Shown: in pieces, positions 46,744 through 55,927 of the stretch
Layout: each line of letters starts with the position of its first letter
Position numbering within the stretch: the first letter of the stretch is position 1
NCBI GenBank assembly: GCA_018820395.1
Contig: JAHJOG010000263.1
Location: forward strand, 20,425 to 84,424
From: Gammaproteobacteria bacterium
Lineage (GTDB): Bacteria; Pseudomonadota; Gammaproteobacteria; Burkholderiales; Burkholderiaceae_C
DNA: 64,000 nucleotides
Direction: 5' to 3'
The notes under the pieces: model-generated
What the model was told of the DNA's origin: nothing
Seen by the model: the letters and a program-made list of their open reading frames with translations, nothing else
Database searches by the model: none
Position numbers and translations under genes: made by a program

Positions 46744-47709
46744 TCATTCGGCCGGGGCAGCTGCCTTGCGGGCCGAGCGAGGCTTCGCTCGAGGTCCTGC
46801 CTTGCCGACGGCAGCGGGTGCGGGCGAGGTGTCGAACCGCTGCGCTAGAAAGTCGAGCATCGCGCGCAATGCCGCGCTGTTGTGGCGGCGCTGCGTGTAG
46901 GCCGCGTAGAGCCACAGGTCGCGCGGCATGTATTCCTTGAGGACCGGCACCAACGCACCGCGCTCGATGTGCTGCTGCGCCATCATGGCCGGGACGCACA
47001 CGGCGCCCAGGCCCTTGAGCGCGGCACCGATCAGCGGCGACGCGTCGTTGGCGTCCATGCGGCTGTGCACCGGCACGCTGTAGGGTTCGCCGTCGACTTC
47101 GAAAGGCAGATGCGGCGCGCCATTGCCGTGTGAATAGGTGAGCACGTCGTGCCGCCGCATGTCGTCGGGCTTCGTGGGCAGACCGCGTCGGGACCAGTAG
47201 CCGGGCGTCGCGCACAGGGCCAGCTCCATCAGATGCAGGCGCCGCACGATGAGGTTCTCGTCGCGGATGCGGCCGAGCCGGATCGCGACGTCGACACCTT
47301 CTTCCACCAGGTCGATAACCCGGTTGCTCAGATGAATGCTCACATGCACTTCCGGGTAGGCCGAGATGAATTCGCCGAGGATGCCCGACAACTTGCTCTG
47401 CGCGAGCCCGTGCGGCGCAGACACCCGCAGCCTGCCGCGCGGTTTGCTCGCGTGAGCGCGCAGCTCGCTCTGGGTGAGTTCGATCATCTCCATCAGCGGC
47501 TTGCTGCGCTCGAGCAGCAGTTGCCCTGCGTCGGTGAGGCTGACGGACCGGGTCGAACGGTTGAGCAGCCGCACGCTGAAGCGCTCTTCGAGCTGCGCGA
47601 CGTATTTGCTGGCAGTGGCCTTGGAAATTCCAAGCACCGTGGCGGCACGAGAGAAGCTGCCGCGCTCGGCGACTTCGCGAAAGGCTTTCAGCAGGTCGAG
47701 ACCATCCAT
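46744..47709 (-). CDS. LysR-family transcriptional regulator
   Basis: 321 residues. Winged helix in GSFSRAATVLGISKATASKYVAQLEERF, linker helix, then a two-lobed effector domain; the C-terminal about 25 residues are rich in lysine, alanine and proline. It belongs to the CrgA/AaeR-like branch. Convergent with the hydrolase gene and divergent from the DUF4148 gene across 232 nt, which makes the latter a possible target. Confidence 0.92.
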   Translation of the reverse strand: MDGLDLLKAFREVAERGSFSRAATVLGISKATASKYVAQLEERFSVRLLNRSTRSVSLTDAGQLLLERSKPLMEMIELTQSELRAHASKPRGRLRVSAPHGLAQSKLSGILGEFISAYPEVHVSIHLSNRVIDLVEEGVDVAIRLGRIRDENLIVRRLHLMELALCATPGYWSRRGLPTKPDDMRRHDVLTYSHGNGAPHLPFEVDGEPYSVPVHSRMDANDASPLIGAALKGLGAVCVPAMMAQQHIERGALVPVLKEYMPRDLWLYAAYTQRRHNSAALRAMLDFLAQRFDTSPAPAAVGKAGPRAKPRSARKAAAPAE

Positions 47710-47941
47710 GGAGAGCGCGCTGTTCTTCGAGTTCGTGGGAGGTGAATTCTTCCTCAGATTCGAGATTAGGAGCGGGGCCGATCACGGTTTCGACACCGGG
47801 CTGTCATTGTTTCGGGCAAGGAAACGCGGTGTCTCCTTTGGGCCCGTTTCCGAGCACGGCATTCGCCGGAAACTTCGATGCGCAGGCCAGCAGTTCCGCG
47901 CGCCTGATGAAGCCAATCTGGTGAATCGCAAAGGATCTGAA

Positions 47942-48316
47942 ATGAAAACGTCTTCCCATATCGCCGCGACCGTTCTGGCTGCGCTGGCCACCCTGACCCT
48001 GGGCCCGGTCCACGCCGAAACCTACGATGGCGTGCACCCTTCCGTGTCGGCGGTGAGCCGCAGCGACATGCAGGCCGAGGCCATTCGAGCGGCATCGGCA
48101 CCCAACCAGAACGTGACGCGCGGCTCACGCGGTGCCGATCCGTTCAAGTCGGTGGCTGATCCGGCCGCCATGCGCGCGCAGGCGATCGCCACTGCCAACG
48201 CGCCCGACCAGAACGTGAGTGGCGGGTCTCGGGTCAACAGCCGCGTGATCTCGACCATGGAGAACCGCGCGCAGGTGCGTGTGCAGGCTCAGCAGAGCCC
48301 GAGTTCGCCAAAATAA
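47942..48316 (+). CDS. DUF4148-like exported small protein with internal repeat
   Basis: 124 residues: signal peptide (ATVLAALATLTLGPVHA) then a polar mature part. Two copies of an about 20-residue unit are visible: EAIRAASAPNQNVTRGSRG and QAIATANAPDQNVSGGSRV, separated by 19 residues. Function unknown; related short exported proteins are numerous in Burkholderiales. AAGGA lies 6 nt before the ATG. Followed by a terminator, so monocistronic. Confidence 0.75.
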   Translation: MKTSSHIAATVLAALATLTLGPVHAETYDGVHPSVSAVSRSDMQAEAIRAASAPNQNVTRGSRGADPFKSVADPAAMRAQAIATANAPDQNVSGGSRVNSRVISTMENRAQVRVQAQQSPSSPK

Positions 48317-48332
48317 TCCGGCTGCTTCGACG

Positions 48333-48364
48333 AGGACCGGTCAGCTTGTCTGCCGGTCCTTTTT
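48333..48364 (+). terminator. Rho-independent terminator after the DUF4148 gene
   Basis: AGGACCGG (48333-48340) and CCGGTCCT (48353-48360) form an 8-bp stem with a 12-nt loop, followed by a T-run (48360-48364). It ends just before the 3' end of the convergent corA-like gene. Confidence 0.85.
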
Positions 48365-48371
48365 CATTGCG

Positions 48372-49514
48372 CTAACGCGAGCGCGCCAGGTAGCGCTTGC
48401 GCCAGAAAAAGAGCACGAGCACCAAGGCAGTCACGCCCATCGACCCCATCGCGATCCAGAACCCGTCGGCCTTGTGGACCAAGGGAATGAACTCGAAGTT
48501 CATGCCGAAGATGCCCGCAATGAGGTTGAGCGGCAGGAACACGGCGGTGAGCACGGTCAGCACGCGCATGATGTCGTTGGTGCGATGGCTCTGGACGCTG
48601 AAGTGCATCTGGACCGCGGTTTCGGCGTTCTGTTCGAGCCGCTGGACATGGCGCACGACGCGCTCGATGTGTTCCAGCACGTCGCGGCTTCGCACCATGG
48701 TGAGTTCGCGATCGCGCAGCTCGACCGGATCAGAGGGCGTAGGCAGGGTTTCGTAGGCGTCGATCCAGTCCTGGACCGCGCCCTGCTGGTCTTCGCAGAT
48801 CTCGCCCAGGTGGCGCATCGATTGGCGCGCTTCCATCAGCGAGTTCCAGTTCCGGAATCGGCTCTTGGGGTCCAGCAGATCGGCTTGCCAATGGTCGAGT
48901 TGCCGGGTGAGGTCGCGGCGCAGCTCCAGGTATCCGTCCACGATCTGGCTCACGAGGCGCAACATGAGTTCGGCGGGGCTCGATGGCGCGCGCGGCGCAC
49001 CGGAGCGGGAGTCGGACGACGCGGCGCCGTGGCCGTTGCGGTCGTCGCCCGGGGACGCGGCCAGGAGCTTCTTGGCGAACATGTCGCGCATGGAGATGTC
49101 TTCAGGGTGCACCGAGAGCAACATCCGATCGAAGACCGCAAACCCGACCGGCCGGGTGTCGACGCTTCGCAGCACGGCCGGTGCGCTGTCCGCCGCCGCA
49201 TGGGGGCCGCTCTCCGGGGCCATGACCAGGCCTCCCGTCGCGGCCAGGCGCCGGAACACCAGCACGTCGTATTGCGAGGTGTAGTCGTAGCGCGAGGGAA
49301 GGTGGTCGTTGAGCAGATCGCTCACGTGCAGGTCGACCAACTGCACATCGCAGCGGGCCTGCAGAAGCCGCTGGATGGCGGGAAGGTGCGCGCGCAGTTC
49401 GTCGCGAGTGAGCGAAAGCCAGAGAAAGCTGCGGTCGTCTCGCGAGAAGTCGATCGTCGTCAGCGTGGCGGGCACCTCGGAGACGTGCGAGCGTTCGATT
49501 CTGAATAAGCGCAT
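48372..49514 (-). CDS. CorA-family divalent metal ion transporter
   Basis: 380 residues: a long cytoplasmic funnel domain, then two C-terminal membrane helices (LTVLTAVFLPLNLIAGIFGMN and IAMGSMGVTALVLVLFFWR) with the GMN pore motif and EFIPLVHKADG loop. It transports magnesium, cobalt or zinc. An insert of about 30 residues rich in serine, glycine and arginine (ASPGDDRNGHGAASSDSRSG) interrupts the funnel domain. Start set at 49514 (MRLFRIERS); earlier in-frame residues are not family-like. Confidence 0.88.
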   Translation of the reverse strand: MRLFRIERSHVSEVPATLTTIDFSRDDRSFLWLSLTRDELRAHLPAIQRLLQARCDVQLVDLHVSDLLNDHLPSRYDYTSQYDVLVFRRLAATGGLVMAPESGPHAAADSAPAVLRSVDTRPVGFAVFDRMLLSVHPEDISMRDMFAKKLLAASPGDDRNGHGAASSDSRSGAPRAPSSPAELMLRLVSQIVDGYLELRRDLTRQLDHWQADLLDPKSRFRNWNSLMEARQSMRHLGEICEDQQGAVQDWIDAYETLPTPSDPVELRDRELTMVRSRDVLEHIERVVRHVQRLEQNAETAVQMHFSVQSHRTNDIMRVLTVLTAVFLPLNLIAGIFGMNFEFIPLVHKADGFWIAMGSMGVTALVLVLFFWRKRYLARSR

Positions 49515-49566
49515 GCGGGTGGTGGTTGGAGTCTCGCCGCTCGGGACCCTGCGGCGGGCAGTATCC

Positions 49567-50635
<1,069 letters not shown>

Positions 50636-50641
50636 TTCCGG

Positions 50642-50809
50642 CACAAGAACGAAGCCAAAAGAACAACGAGCTTGATAGGTTCTGTCAGCTTTGTTAAATT
50701 CCTCGCCGGGCGGCTTGCCGCTCCCCGCTTTTCCTCCCTGAGCGGGTGCCTTGATGTGTGACAGCAAAAGGGCTTCCCAGCCCGGCGTTTTGACGCCGGG
50801 CTTTTTTTT
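50642..50809 (+). ncRNA. Candidate small RNA or terminated leader between hemB and hemJ
   Basis: The 316-nt gap 50572-50887 has no credible protein gene. After a TATTAT element comes a chain of potential hairpins: AACAA..AGCT with AGCTTTGTT (about 50672-50697), GCGG-CTTG-CCGC (50711-50722), CCCGC with GCGGG (about 50725-50746), then a perfect terminator. This about 168-nt layout fits a small RNA, or a 5' leader with an attenuator before hemJ (78 nt downstream). I do not recognise 6S, 4.5S, tmRNA or RNase P signatures. Confidence 0.4.
50779..50809 (+). terminator. Strong Rho-independent terminator upstream of hemJ
   Basis: AGCCCGGCG (50779-50787) and CGCCGGGCT (50794-50802) form a 9-bp stem with a 6-nt loop, followed by eight T (50802-50809). 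It points towards hemJ although no protein gene precedes it on this strand, which implies a short transcript starting in the gap. Confidence 0.9.
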
Positions 50810-50887
50810 GCCTCGTTCGTCCCGTTTCGCCGTTCCGGTGCGGAATTGGGGTCCAGTCTCGCTGTGTCCGACCACTACACTCGCGCC

Positions 50888-51316
50888 ATGCTTTGGGTGA
50901 AGTCTTTTCACATCGTGTTCGTCGCGAGTTGGTTTGCGGGACTTTTCTATCTGCCGAGGATCTTCGTCAACCTCGCCATGGTGGACCCTTCGTCGGAAGC
51001 GGAGCGCGCGCGCCTGCTGCTCATGGCGCGCAAGCTGCTGCGCTTCACGACTTTGCTCGCGGTGCCGGCGATCGGATTCGGGCTGTGGCTGTGGCTCGGC
51101 TACGGCATCGGGCGCGGCCCGGGGAATGCATGGATGCATGCCAAGCTGGCTCTGGTCCTGGTGACAGTGGCCTACCACTGGGCTTGTGGTCGACTGCTCC
51201 AAAGATTGGCCTCGGGTGCCGACACCCACGGGCACCGCTGGTACCGATGGTTCAACGAGGCGCCGGTCTTGCTGCTGCTGGGCATCGTGATCCTCGTGGT
51301 GGTCAAACCCTTCTGA
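50888..51316 (+). CDS. hemJ: HemJ-type protoporphyrinogen oxidase
   Basis: 142 residues with four membrane helices. MLWVKSFHIVFVASWFAGLF (His in helix 1), YLPRIFVNL and the C-terminal RWFNEAPVLLLLGIVILVVV followed by KPF match HemJ (UPF0093), which oxidises protoporphyrinogen IX and binds heme. Annotation as CopD-like is common but the ends favour HemJ, as does the divergent hemB. TACACT lies 6 nt before the ATG with no ribosome binding site. The frame extends upstream to 50846 without added similarity. Confidence 0.8.
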   Translation: MLWVKSFHIVFVASWFAGLFYLPRIFVNLAMVDPSSEAERARLLLMARKLLRFTTLLAVPAIGFGLWLWLGYGIGRGPGNAWMHAKLALVLVTVAYHWACGRLLQRLASGADTHGHRWYRWFNEAPVLLLLGIVILVVVKPF

Positions 51317-51318
51317 GC

Positions 51319-52443
51319 GTGAGCGACACGGAACACAAGACCGCTGCCTTGCCCCTGGCGCTGACCTACGCTGCGCTGATCGTCTATGCGAGTCTGTATC
51401 CCTTCGAAGGTTGGCGAGACCAGGGGCTTGCGCCGTGGGCCTACCTCGCCGCGCCCTGGCCCAAGTACTGGACCGGGTTCGATTTCGGAATCAACGTTGC
51501 GGGCTACATGCCGCTCGGCTTCATCACCGCCATTGCCGTCCTGCGGGGTCGCGGGAATGTCGGAGCGGTGCAAGCGGTGCTCCGAGCCACCTTGTTCGGA
51601 GTTGTCGTCTCTTTCGCCATGGAAACGCTGCAGAGCTACCTGCCCGCGCGCATTCCTTCCAACGTGGACTTCGGGCTGAACAGCGTCGGGGCATTGGCTG
51701 GCGCGGCGATCGCGGCGGTGTTCGAGCGCTTGGGTGCGGTGGCGCATTGGCAAAGGACACGGTCCTACTGGTTCGTCGACCACGCCCGCGGCGGTCTGGT
51801 GTTGCTGGCGCTCTGGCCGGTCGCATTGCTTTTCCCGGCGGCAGTCACTTTCGGGTTGGGGCAGGTCTTCGAACGCCTCGAAGCCGGAATCGCGGACTGG
51901 CTGGTCGACACGCCGTTCATCGACTGGATGCCGGTGCGGCAGTTCGAACTCGAGCCGCTGGTGCCGGCCGTCGAATTGCTTTGCGTCATGTTGGGCGCGC
52001 TGGTGCCATGCCTGCTCGGGTTTCTGGTCACACGATCGATCCCGCGACGGGCCATTCTCTTGCCTTTGACGCTGGTCGTCGGCGTCGCGGCGACGGCCCT
52101 TTCCGCCGCGTTGAGCTATGGGCCGGAGCATGCCTGGGCCTGGCTCAGCCTGCCGGTGCAGATCGGCATCGTCACAGCCTGGGTCGTCGGAACGTTGCTC
52201 CTGGCCGCACCGAGACGACTGTGCGCGGGCCTTCTGCTGATTGCATTGGTCGTCCATCTCAGTTTGCTGAATCAGGCCCCCGAAAGCGCCTACTTCGCGC
52301 AGACCCTGGCGACCTGGGAGCAGGGGCGCTTCATCCGGTTCCACGGCTTGGCGCAGTGGCTCGGATGGGTCTGGCCTTTCGCGACCCTTTCGTATGTGCT
52401 GTTCGTCCTTGCGCGCCGAGCGCCCGACACCCGTGGTCAATAG
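51319..52443 (+). CDS. VanZ-like polytopic membrane protein
   Basis: 374 residues, about ten membrane helices. The N-terminal third has the VanZ-type pattern FDFGINVAGYMPLGFI, SFAMETLQSYLPARIPSNVD and FGLNSVGALAGAAI; the rest is extra membrane helices. VanZ proteins are linked to glycopeptide tolerance, but most family members have no known role. GTG start 2 nt after the hemJ stop, so co-transcribed with hemJ. Confidence 0.8.
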   Translation: MSDTEHKTAALPLALTYAALIVYASLYPFEGWRDQGLAPWAYLAAPWPKYWTGFDFGINVAGYMPLGFITAIAVLRGRGNVGAVQAVLRATLFGVVVSFAMETLQSYLPARIPSNVDFGLNSVGALAGAAIAAVFERLGAVAHWQRTRSYWFVDHARGGLVLLALWPVALLFPAAVTFGLGQVFERLEAGIADWLVDTPFIDWMPVRQFELEPLVPAVELLCVMLGALVPCLLGFLVTRSIPRRAILLPLTLVVGVAATALSAALSYGPEHAWAWLSLPVQIGIVTAWVVGTLLLAAPRRLCAGLLLIALVVHLSLLNQAPESAYFAQTLATWEQGRFIRFHGLAQWLGWVWPFATLSYVLFVLARRAPDTRGQ

Positions 52444-52452
52444 AATGGCCCG

Positions 52453-52806
52453 ATGTCCATCCAGAACGAGCCCCCTGTCGAGGGCTACTACAAGCGTCAC
52501 ATCTTCTTCTGTCTGAACGAACGCAAGAACGGCGAAGATTGTTGTGCTAGGCACGACGCGCAGCAGGGCTTCGACCGCTGCAAATCGCGCATCAAGCAAG
52601 CGGGCCTGGCAGGACCGGGCGGAACCCGCGTCAACAAGGCCGGGTGTCTCGACCGGTGCGCCGGCGGTCCGGTTGCAGTGGTTTACCCGGAAGCGGTCTG
52701 GTACACCTTCGTCGATTCCGACGACATCGACGAAATCGTGGATTCCCACTTGCGGGACGGCAAAGTGGTCGAGAGGCTGCTGCTGCCGCCCGATGTCGGA
52801 CGTTGA
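52453..52806 (+). CDS. Thioredoxin-like [2Fe-2S] ferredoxin
   Basis: 117 residues. HIFFCLNERKNGEDCC and NKAGCLDRCAGGPVAVVYPE supply the cysteines (C20 and C29/C30, then C65 and C69) in the order seen in thioredoxin-like ferredoxins. It is a cytoplasmic electron carrier; partner unknown. TAGAAT lies 6 nt before the ATG with no ribosome binding site, suggesting a leaderless transcript of its own. Confidence 0.85.
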   Translation: MSIQNEPPVEGYYKRHIFFCLNERKNGEDCCARHDAQQGFDRCKSRIKQAGLAGPGGTRVNKAGCLDRCAGGPVAVVYPEAVWYTFVDSDDIDEIVDSHLRDGKVVERLLLPPDVGR

Positions 52807-52816
52807 ACGACCGCGC

Positions 52817-53449
52817 ATGAATTCTCGTACGGAGAAGATCTATCTGAAGGGCGCCGCCGGCGTGATCGAAGCGCTGCGCGATCCAGCGGCGGCGGGGCCG
52901 CCCGCACTGGGCGTGGCCATCATTGCGCATCCGCACCCGCTTTATGGCGGCACCATGGACAACAAGGTGGTGCAGACGCTCGCGCGTGCTTTCGTGCAAT
53001 GCGGGTGGAATGCGGTGCGATTCAACTTCCGTGGCGTCGGCGCGAGCGAAGGTGTTCACGACGAAGGGAAAGGCGAGTGCGACGACCTTCTGTCGGTGAT
53101 CAATCAGACCGCCCCCGATGGGCCGCTTTGCATCGCAGGTTTCTCGTTCGGCGCCTTCGTGGCGAGCCGAGCGGCCGAGGAACTCTGGGCGACCCGAGAG
53201 ATCCGCCAGTTCGTGCTCGTCGGCACGGCCGCCTCGCGATTCTCGATTGCCTCGTTGCCTGCCGACGTTCATGAACGCACACTGGTGGTTCATGGGGAAC
53301 TGGACGACACTGTGTCTCTGGCATCGGTGTTCGACTGGGCCCGGCCGCAGTCACTTCCTGTCACAGTCGTCCCCGGGGGCGGCCATTTCTTTCACGGACA
53401 ATTGCCGCTGCTCAAGAGCCTTGTCATTCGCCACCTCCGCGCGGGGTAG
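52817..53449 (+). CDS. Alpha/beta hydrolase
   Basis: 210 residues. IIAHPHPLYGGTMDNKVVQT, RFNFRGVGASEGVHDEGKGE and nucleophile elbow GFSFGAF, then HGELDDTV (Asp) and PGGGHFFHG (His). It belongs to the small dienelactone/CocE-like hydrolases often found in proteobacteria with no assigned substrate. It follows the ferredoxin gene by 10 nt. Confidence 0.85.
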   Translation: MNSRTEKIYLKGAAGVIEALRDPAAAGPPALGVAIIAHPHPLYGGTMDNKVVQTLARAFVQCGWNAVRFNFRGVGASEGVHDEGKGECDDLLSVINQTAPDGPLCIAGFSFGAFVASRAAEELWATREIRQFVLVGTAASRFSIASLPADVHERTLVVHGELDDTVSLASVFDWARPQSLPVTVVPGGGHFFHGQLPLLKSLVIRHLRAG

Positions 53450-53473
53450 TTTTCCGTCTTCTTGCACGTTCCC

Positions 53474-54643
53474 ATGATTCGAATCCCTGATGCGCTGCGC
53501 GCGCTTGTCATCGCCGTTGCCGCGAACTTTTGCATCGTTGCCTTTGCCCAGGTGCCGGCACCGCCCGAAGTTGCGGCGCGCAGCTTCATGCTGCTCGACG
53601 TCACTGCGGGTCAGATCCTTGCGCAGAAAGACATCGATTCGCCGGTCGAACCCGCGTCGCTGACCAAACTGATGTCGGCGTACCTGGTGTTCGATGCGCT
53701 CAAGACCAAGAAGCTCACGCTGCAGCAGACGCTCCCGGTCAGCGAGCGCGCCTGGAAGATGCCCGGATCGCGCATGTTCATCGACCCCAAGATGCAGGTG
53801 CCGGTCGAAGACCTGCTCAAGGGCCTGATCGTGCAATCGGGCAACGACGCGACCGTGGCGCTCGCCGAAGCCGTGGGCGGGACGGTCGAACACTTCGTCG
53901 AACTCATGAACGAGCAGGCCAAGGCCCTTGGCATGAAGAGCACGCAATACAAGAATCCGGAGGGACTGACCGAGCCCGGCCACACCACCACGGCGCGCGA
54001 TTTGAGCATCATTGCGACACGCCTGATGCGAGATTTTCCGGAGTACATCCACTACTACGCGATCAAGAAATACCGCTATCCCGGCACTCCGTCGACGAAC
54101 GACACGAACCGCAACACGTTGTTGTTTCGCGATCCGACGGTCGATGGGCTCAAGACCGGCCACACCGAAGCAGCAGGCTATTGCCTGATAGTGACGGCCA
54201 AGCGGGACTTCCCGAATCTGCCGGCGGGGCGGCGCCTCTTGTCCATCGTCCTGGGCGCATCGAGTTCGAACGCGCGGGCGAACGAGTCGCAAAAGCTCCT
54301 GAACTGGGGCTATACGGCTTACGAAGCGGTCCGGCTCTTCGACGCCAACCAGGCCGTGGCGACTCCGCCCATCTGGAAGGGCAAGGAAAACACCGTCAAG
54401 CTCGGGCGCCCGGAGCCTATCGTGGTGGCCGTGCCATCAGGGTCCTCCAGCAAGATCAAGACGGAAGTGGCGCGGCCCGATCCGCTCGTGGCGCCATTGA
54501 CCAAGCTCCAGCCGGTCGGTTCGCTGAAGATCAGCCTGGCCGATCAGCCGATCACCGAAGTGCCCCTCGTCGCGTTGGACGGCGTGGAGCGCGCTGGAAT
54601 TCTGGGTCGTGCCTGGGATGCCGTCCGCCTCTGGATCAAATAG
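53474..54643 (+). CDS. dacC: D-alanyl-D-alanine carboxypeptidase (PBP5/6 class)
   Basis: 389 residues with a signal peptide (VIAVAANFCIVAFAQ). Active-site motifs are S62-K65 (ASLTKLM), S122-N124 (QSGNDA) and K227-G229 (LKTGHTEAAGYC). The C-terminal PBP5_C domain and a terminal amphipathic RAWDAVRLWIK anchor follow. It trims terminal D-Ala from peptidoglycan stems in the periplasm. ATG at 53474 preferred over a TTG at 53462. The choice between dacA and dacC names is arbitrary. Confidence 0.92.
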   Translation: MIRIPDALRALVIAVAANFCIVAFAQVPAPPEVAARSFMLLDVTAGQILAQKDIDSPVEPASLTKLMSAYLVFDALKTKKLTLQQTLPVSERAWKMPGSRMFIDPKMQVPVEDLLKGLIVQSGNDATVALAEAVGGTVEHFVELMNEQAKALGMKSTQYKNPEGLTEPGHTTTARDLSIIATRLMRDFPEYIHYYAIKKYRYPGTPSTNDTNRNTLLFRDPTVDGLKTGHTEAAGYCLIVTAKRDFPNLPAGRRLLSIVLGASSSNARANESQKLLNWGYTAYEAVRLFDANQAVATPPIWKGKENTVKLGRPEPIVVAVPSGSSSKIKTEVARPDPLVAPLTKLQPVGSLKISLADQPITEVPLVALDGVERAGILGRAWDAVRLWIK

Positions 54644-54710
54644 CGGGAGAGGCCAACCGCCTGGATCCGACTCGCTCATGGGGCCGTGACTCGTCGAAGC
54701 GGGCGAATGC

Positions 54711-54716
54711 TATACT
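54711..54716 (+). promoter_or_regulatory. Candidate -10 of the rpsL promoter
   Basis: TATACT about 107 nt before rpsL, in a 179-nt gap after dacC. The -35 (TGACTC) is weak. The leader then contains a TTCGG-A6-CCGAA hairpin (54726-54741). Confidence 0.4.
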
Positions 54717-54822
54717 TGCAGGCTTTTCGGAAAAAACCGAAGGGTTTCACGTTTTTGTCATCTTCGGCCGCTCGAGTCACGTTCGAGATCCCTGGTCGAA
54801 GTGCTTTTGGACTTTTTAATAC

Positions 54823-55200
<378 letters not shown>

Positions 55201-55276
55201 GGCTCTCCTTCTTCGCTGAAGGAAGTTTTCAAGAGAACGGTGTTCGGCCAGCCTTGGCGGGCTTGTCGAGCGTAGT

Positions 55277-55343
55277 GACCCGATTTCGGGTCGAGTAAGT
55301 GAGAGTCCCGATTCGGTCGATTCTCGCGGTGCCCGCTCCGGGC
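55277..55343 (+). promoter_or_regulatory. Hairpins in the rpsL-rpsG spacer
   Basis: GACCCG-ATTT-CGGGTC (55277-55292) is a perfect stem; GCCCG-CTC-CGGGC (55331-55343) is a second one, 15 nt before the rpsG ribosome binding site. In E. coli the S12-S7 spacer is the target for S7 autoregulation; this 169-nt spacer may do the same. Confidence 0.35.
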
Positions 55344-55369
55344 GCCAACTGAAGCAAAGAGGTCAAGAA

Positions 55370-55843
55370 ATGCCACGTCGTCGCGAAGTCCCTAAACGTG
55401 AAATCCTGCCGGACCCCAAGTACGGCAACATCGAGCTGTCCAAATTCATGAACGTGATCATGGAAGGCGGCAAAAAGGCGGTCGCCGAGCGCATCATTTA
55501 TGGCGCGCTCGACCAGATCGAGAAGAAGAACCCGGGCAAGGATCCGGTCGAAGCCTTCACCATGGCCATCAACAACGTGAAGCCCATGGTCGAGGTGAAA
55601 TCCCGGCGAGTCGGCGGTGCGAACTACCAGGTTCCCGTCGAAGTGCGTCCGGTTCGGCGTCTGGCGCTGTCGATGCGCTGGATCAAGGAAGCCGCTCGCA
55701 AGCGCGGCGAGAAGTCGATGGCGATGCGCCTCGCCAACGAACTGATGGAAGCGACCGAAGGCCGCGGTGGCGCGATGAAGAAGCGCGACGAAGTCCACCG
55801 CATGGCAGAAGCCAACAAGGCTTTCAGCCACTTCCGCTTCTAA
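55370..55843 (+). CDS. rpsG: 30S ribosomal protein S7
   Basis: 157 residues; [19 protein letters not shown] and [20 protein letters not shown] are typical. Binds 16S rRNA 3' domain and in E. coli regulates the str operon. AGAGG precedes the ATG. Confidence 0.98.
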   Translation: MPRRREVPKREILPDPKYGNIELSKFMNVIMEGGKKAVAERIIYGALDQIEKKNPGKDPVEAFTMAINNVKPMVEVKSRRVGGANYQVPVEVRPVRRLALSMRWIKEAARKRGEKSMAMRLANELMEATEGRGGAMKKRDEVHRMAEANKAFSHFRF

Positions 55844-55871
55844 CGCACGGCCCCTAATCAAGTCCGGCTGG

Positions 55872-55904
55872 AAGCCCGATCCATCGATGTCGGTGGGCGG
55901 GCTT
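55872..55904 (+). other. Stem-loop in the rpsG-fusA spacer
   Basis: AAGCCCG (55872-55878) and CGGGCTT (55898-55904) form a 7-bp stem with a 19-nt loop, followed by TCATCCG rather than a T-run. It may be a processing or partial termination site. Confidence 0.3.
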
Positions 55905-55927
55905 TCATCCGTTAATGGAGTAATTTC

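Noticed and set aside
50642..50809. 6S RNA, SRP RNA or a named riboswitch.
   Set aside because: I could not find the conserved SRP tetraloop region, tmRNA-like ends or the long paired arms of 6S; left as an unnamed candidate.
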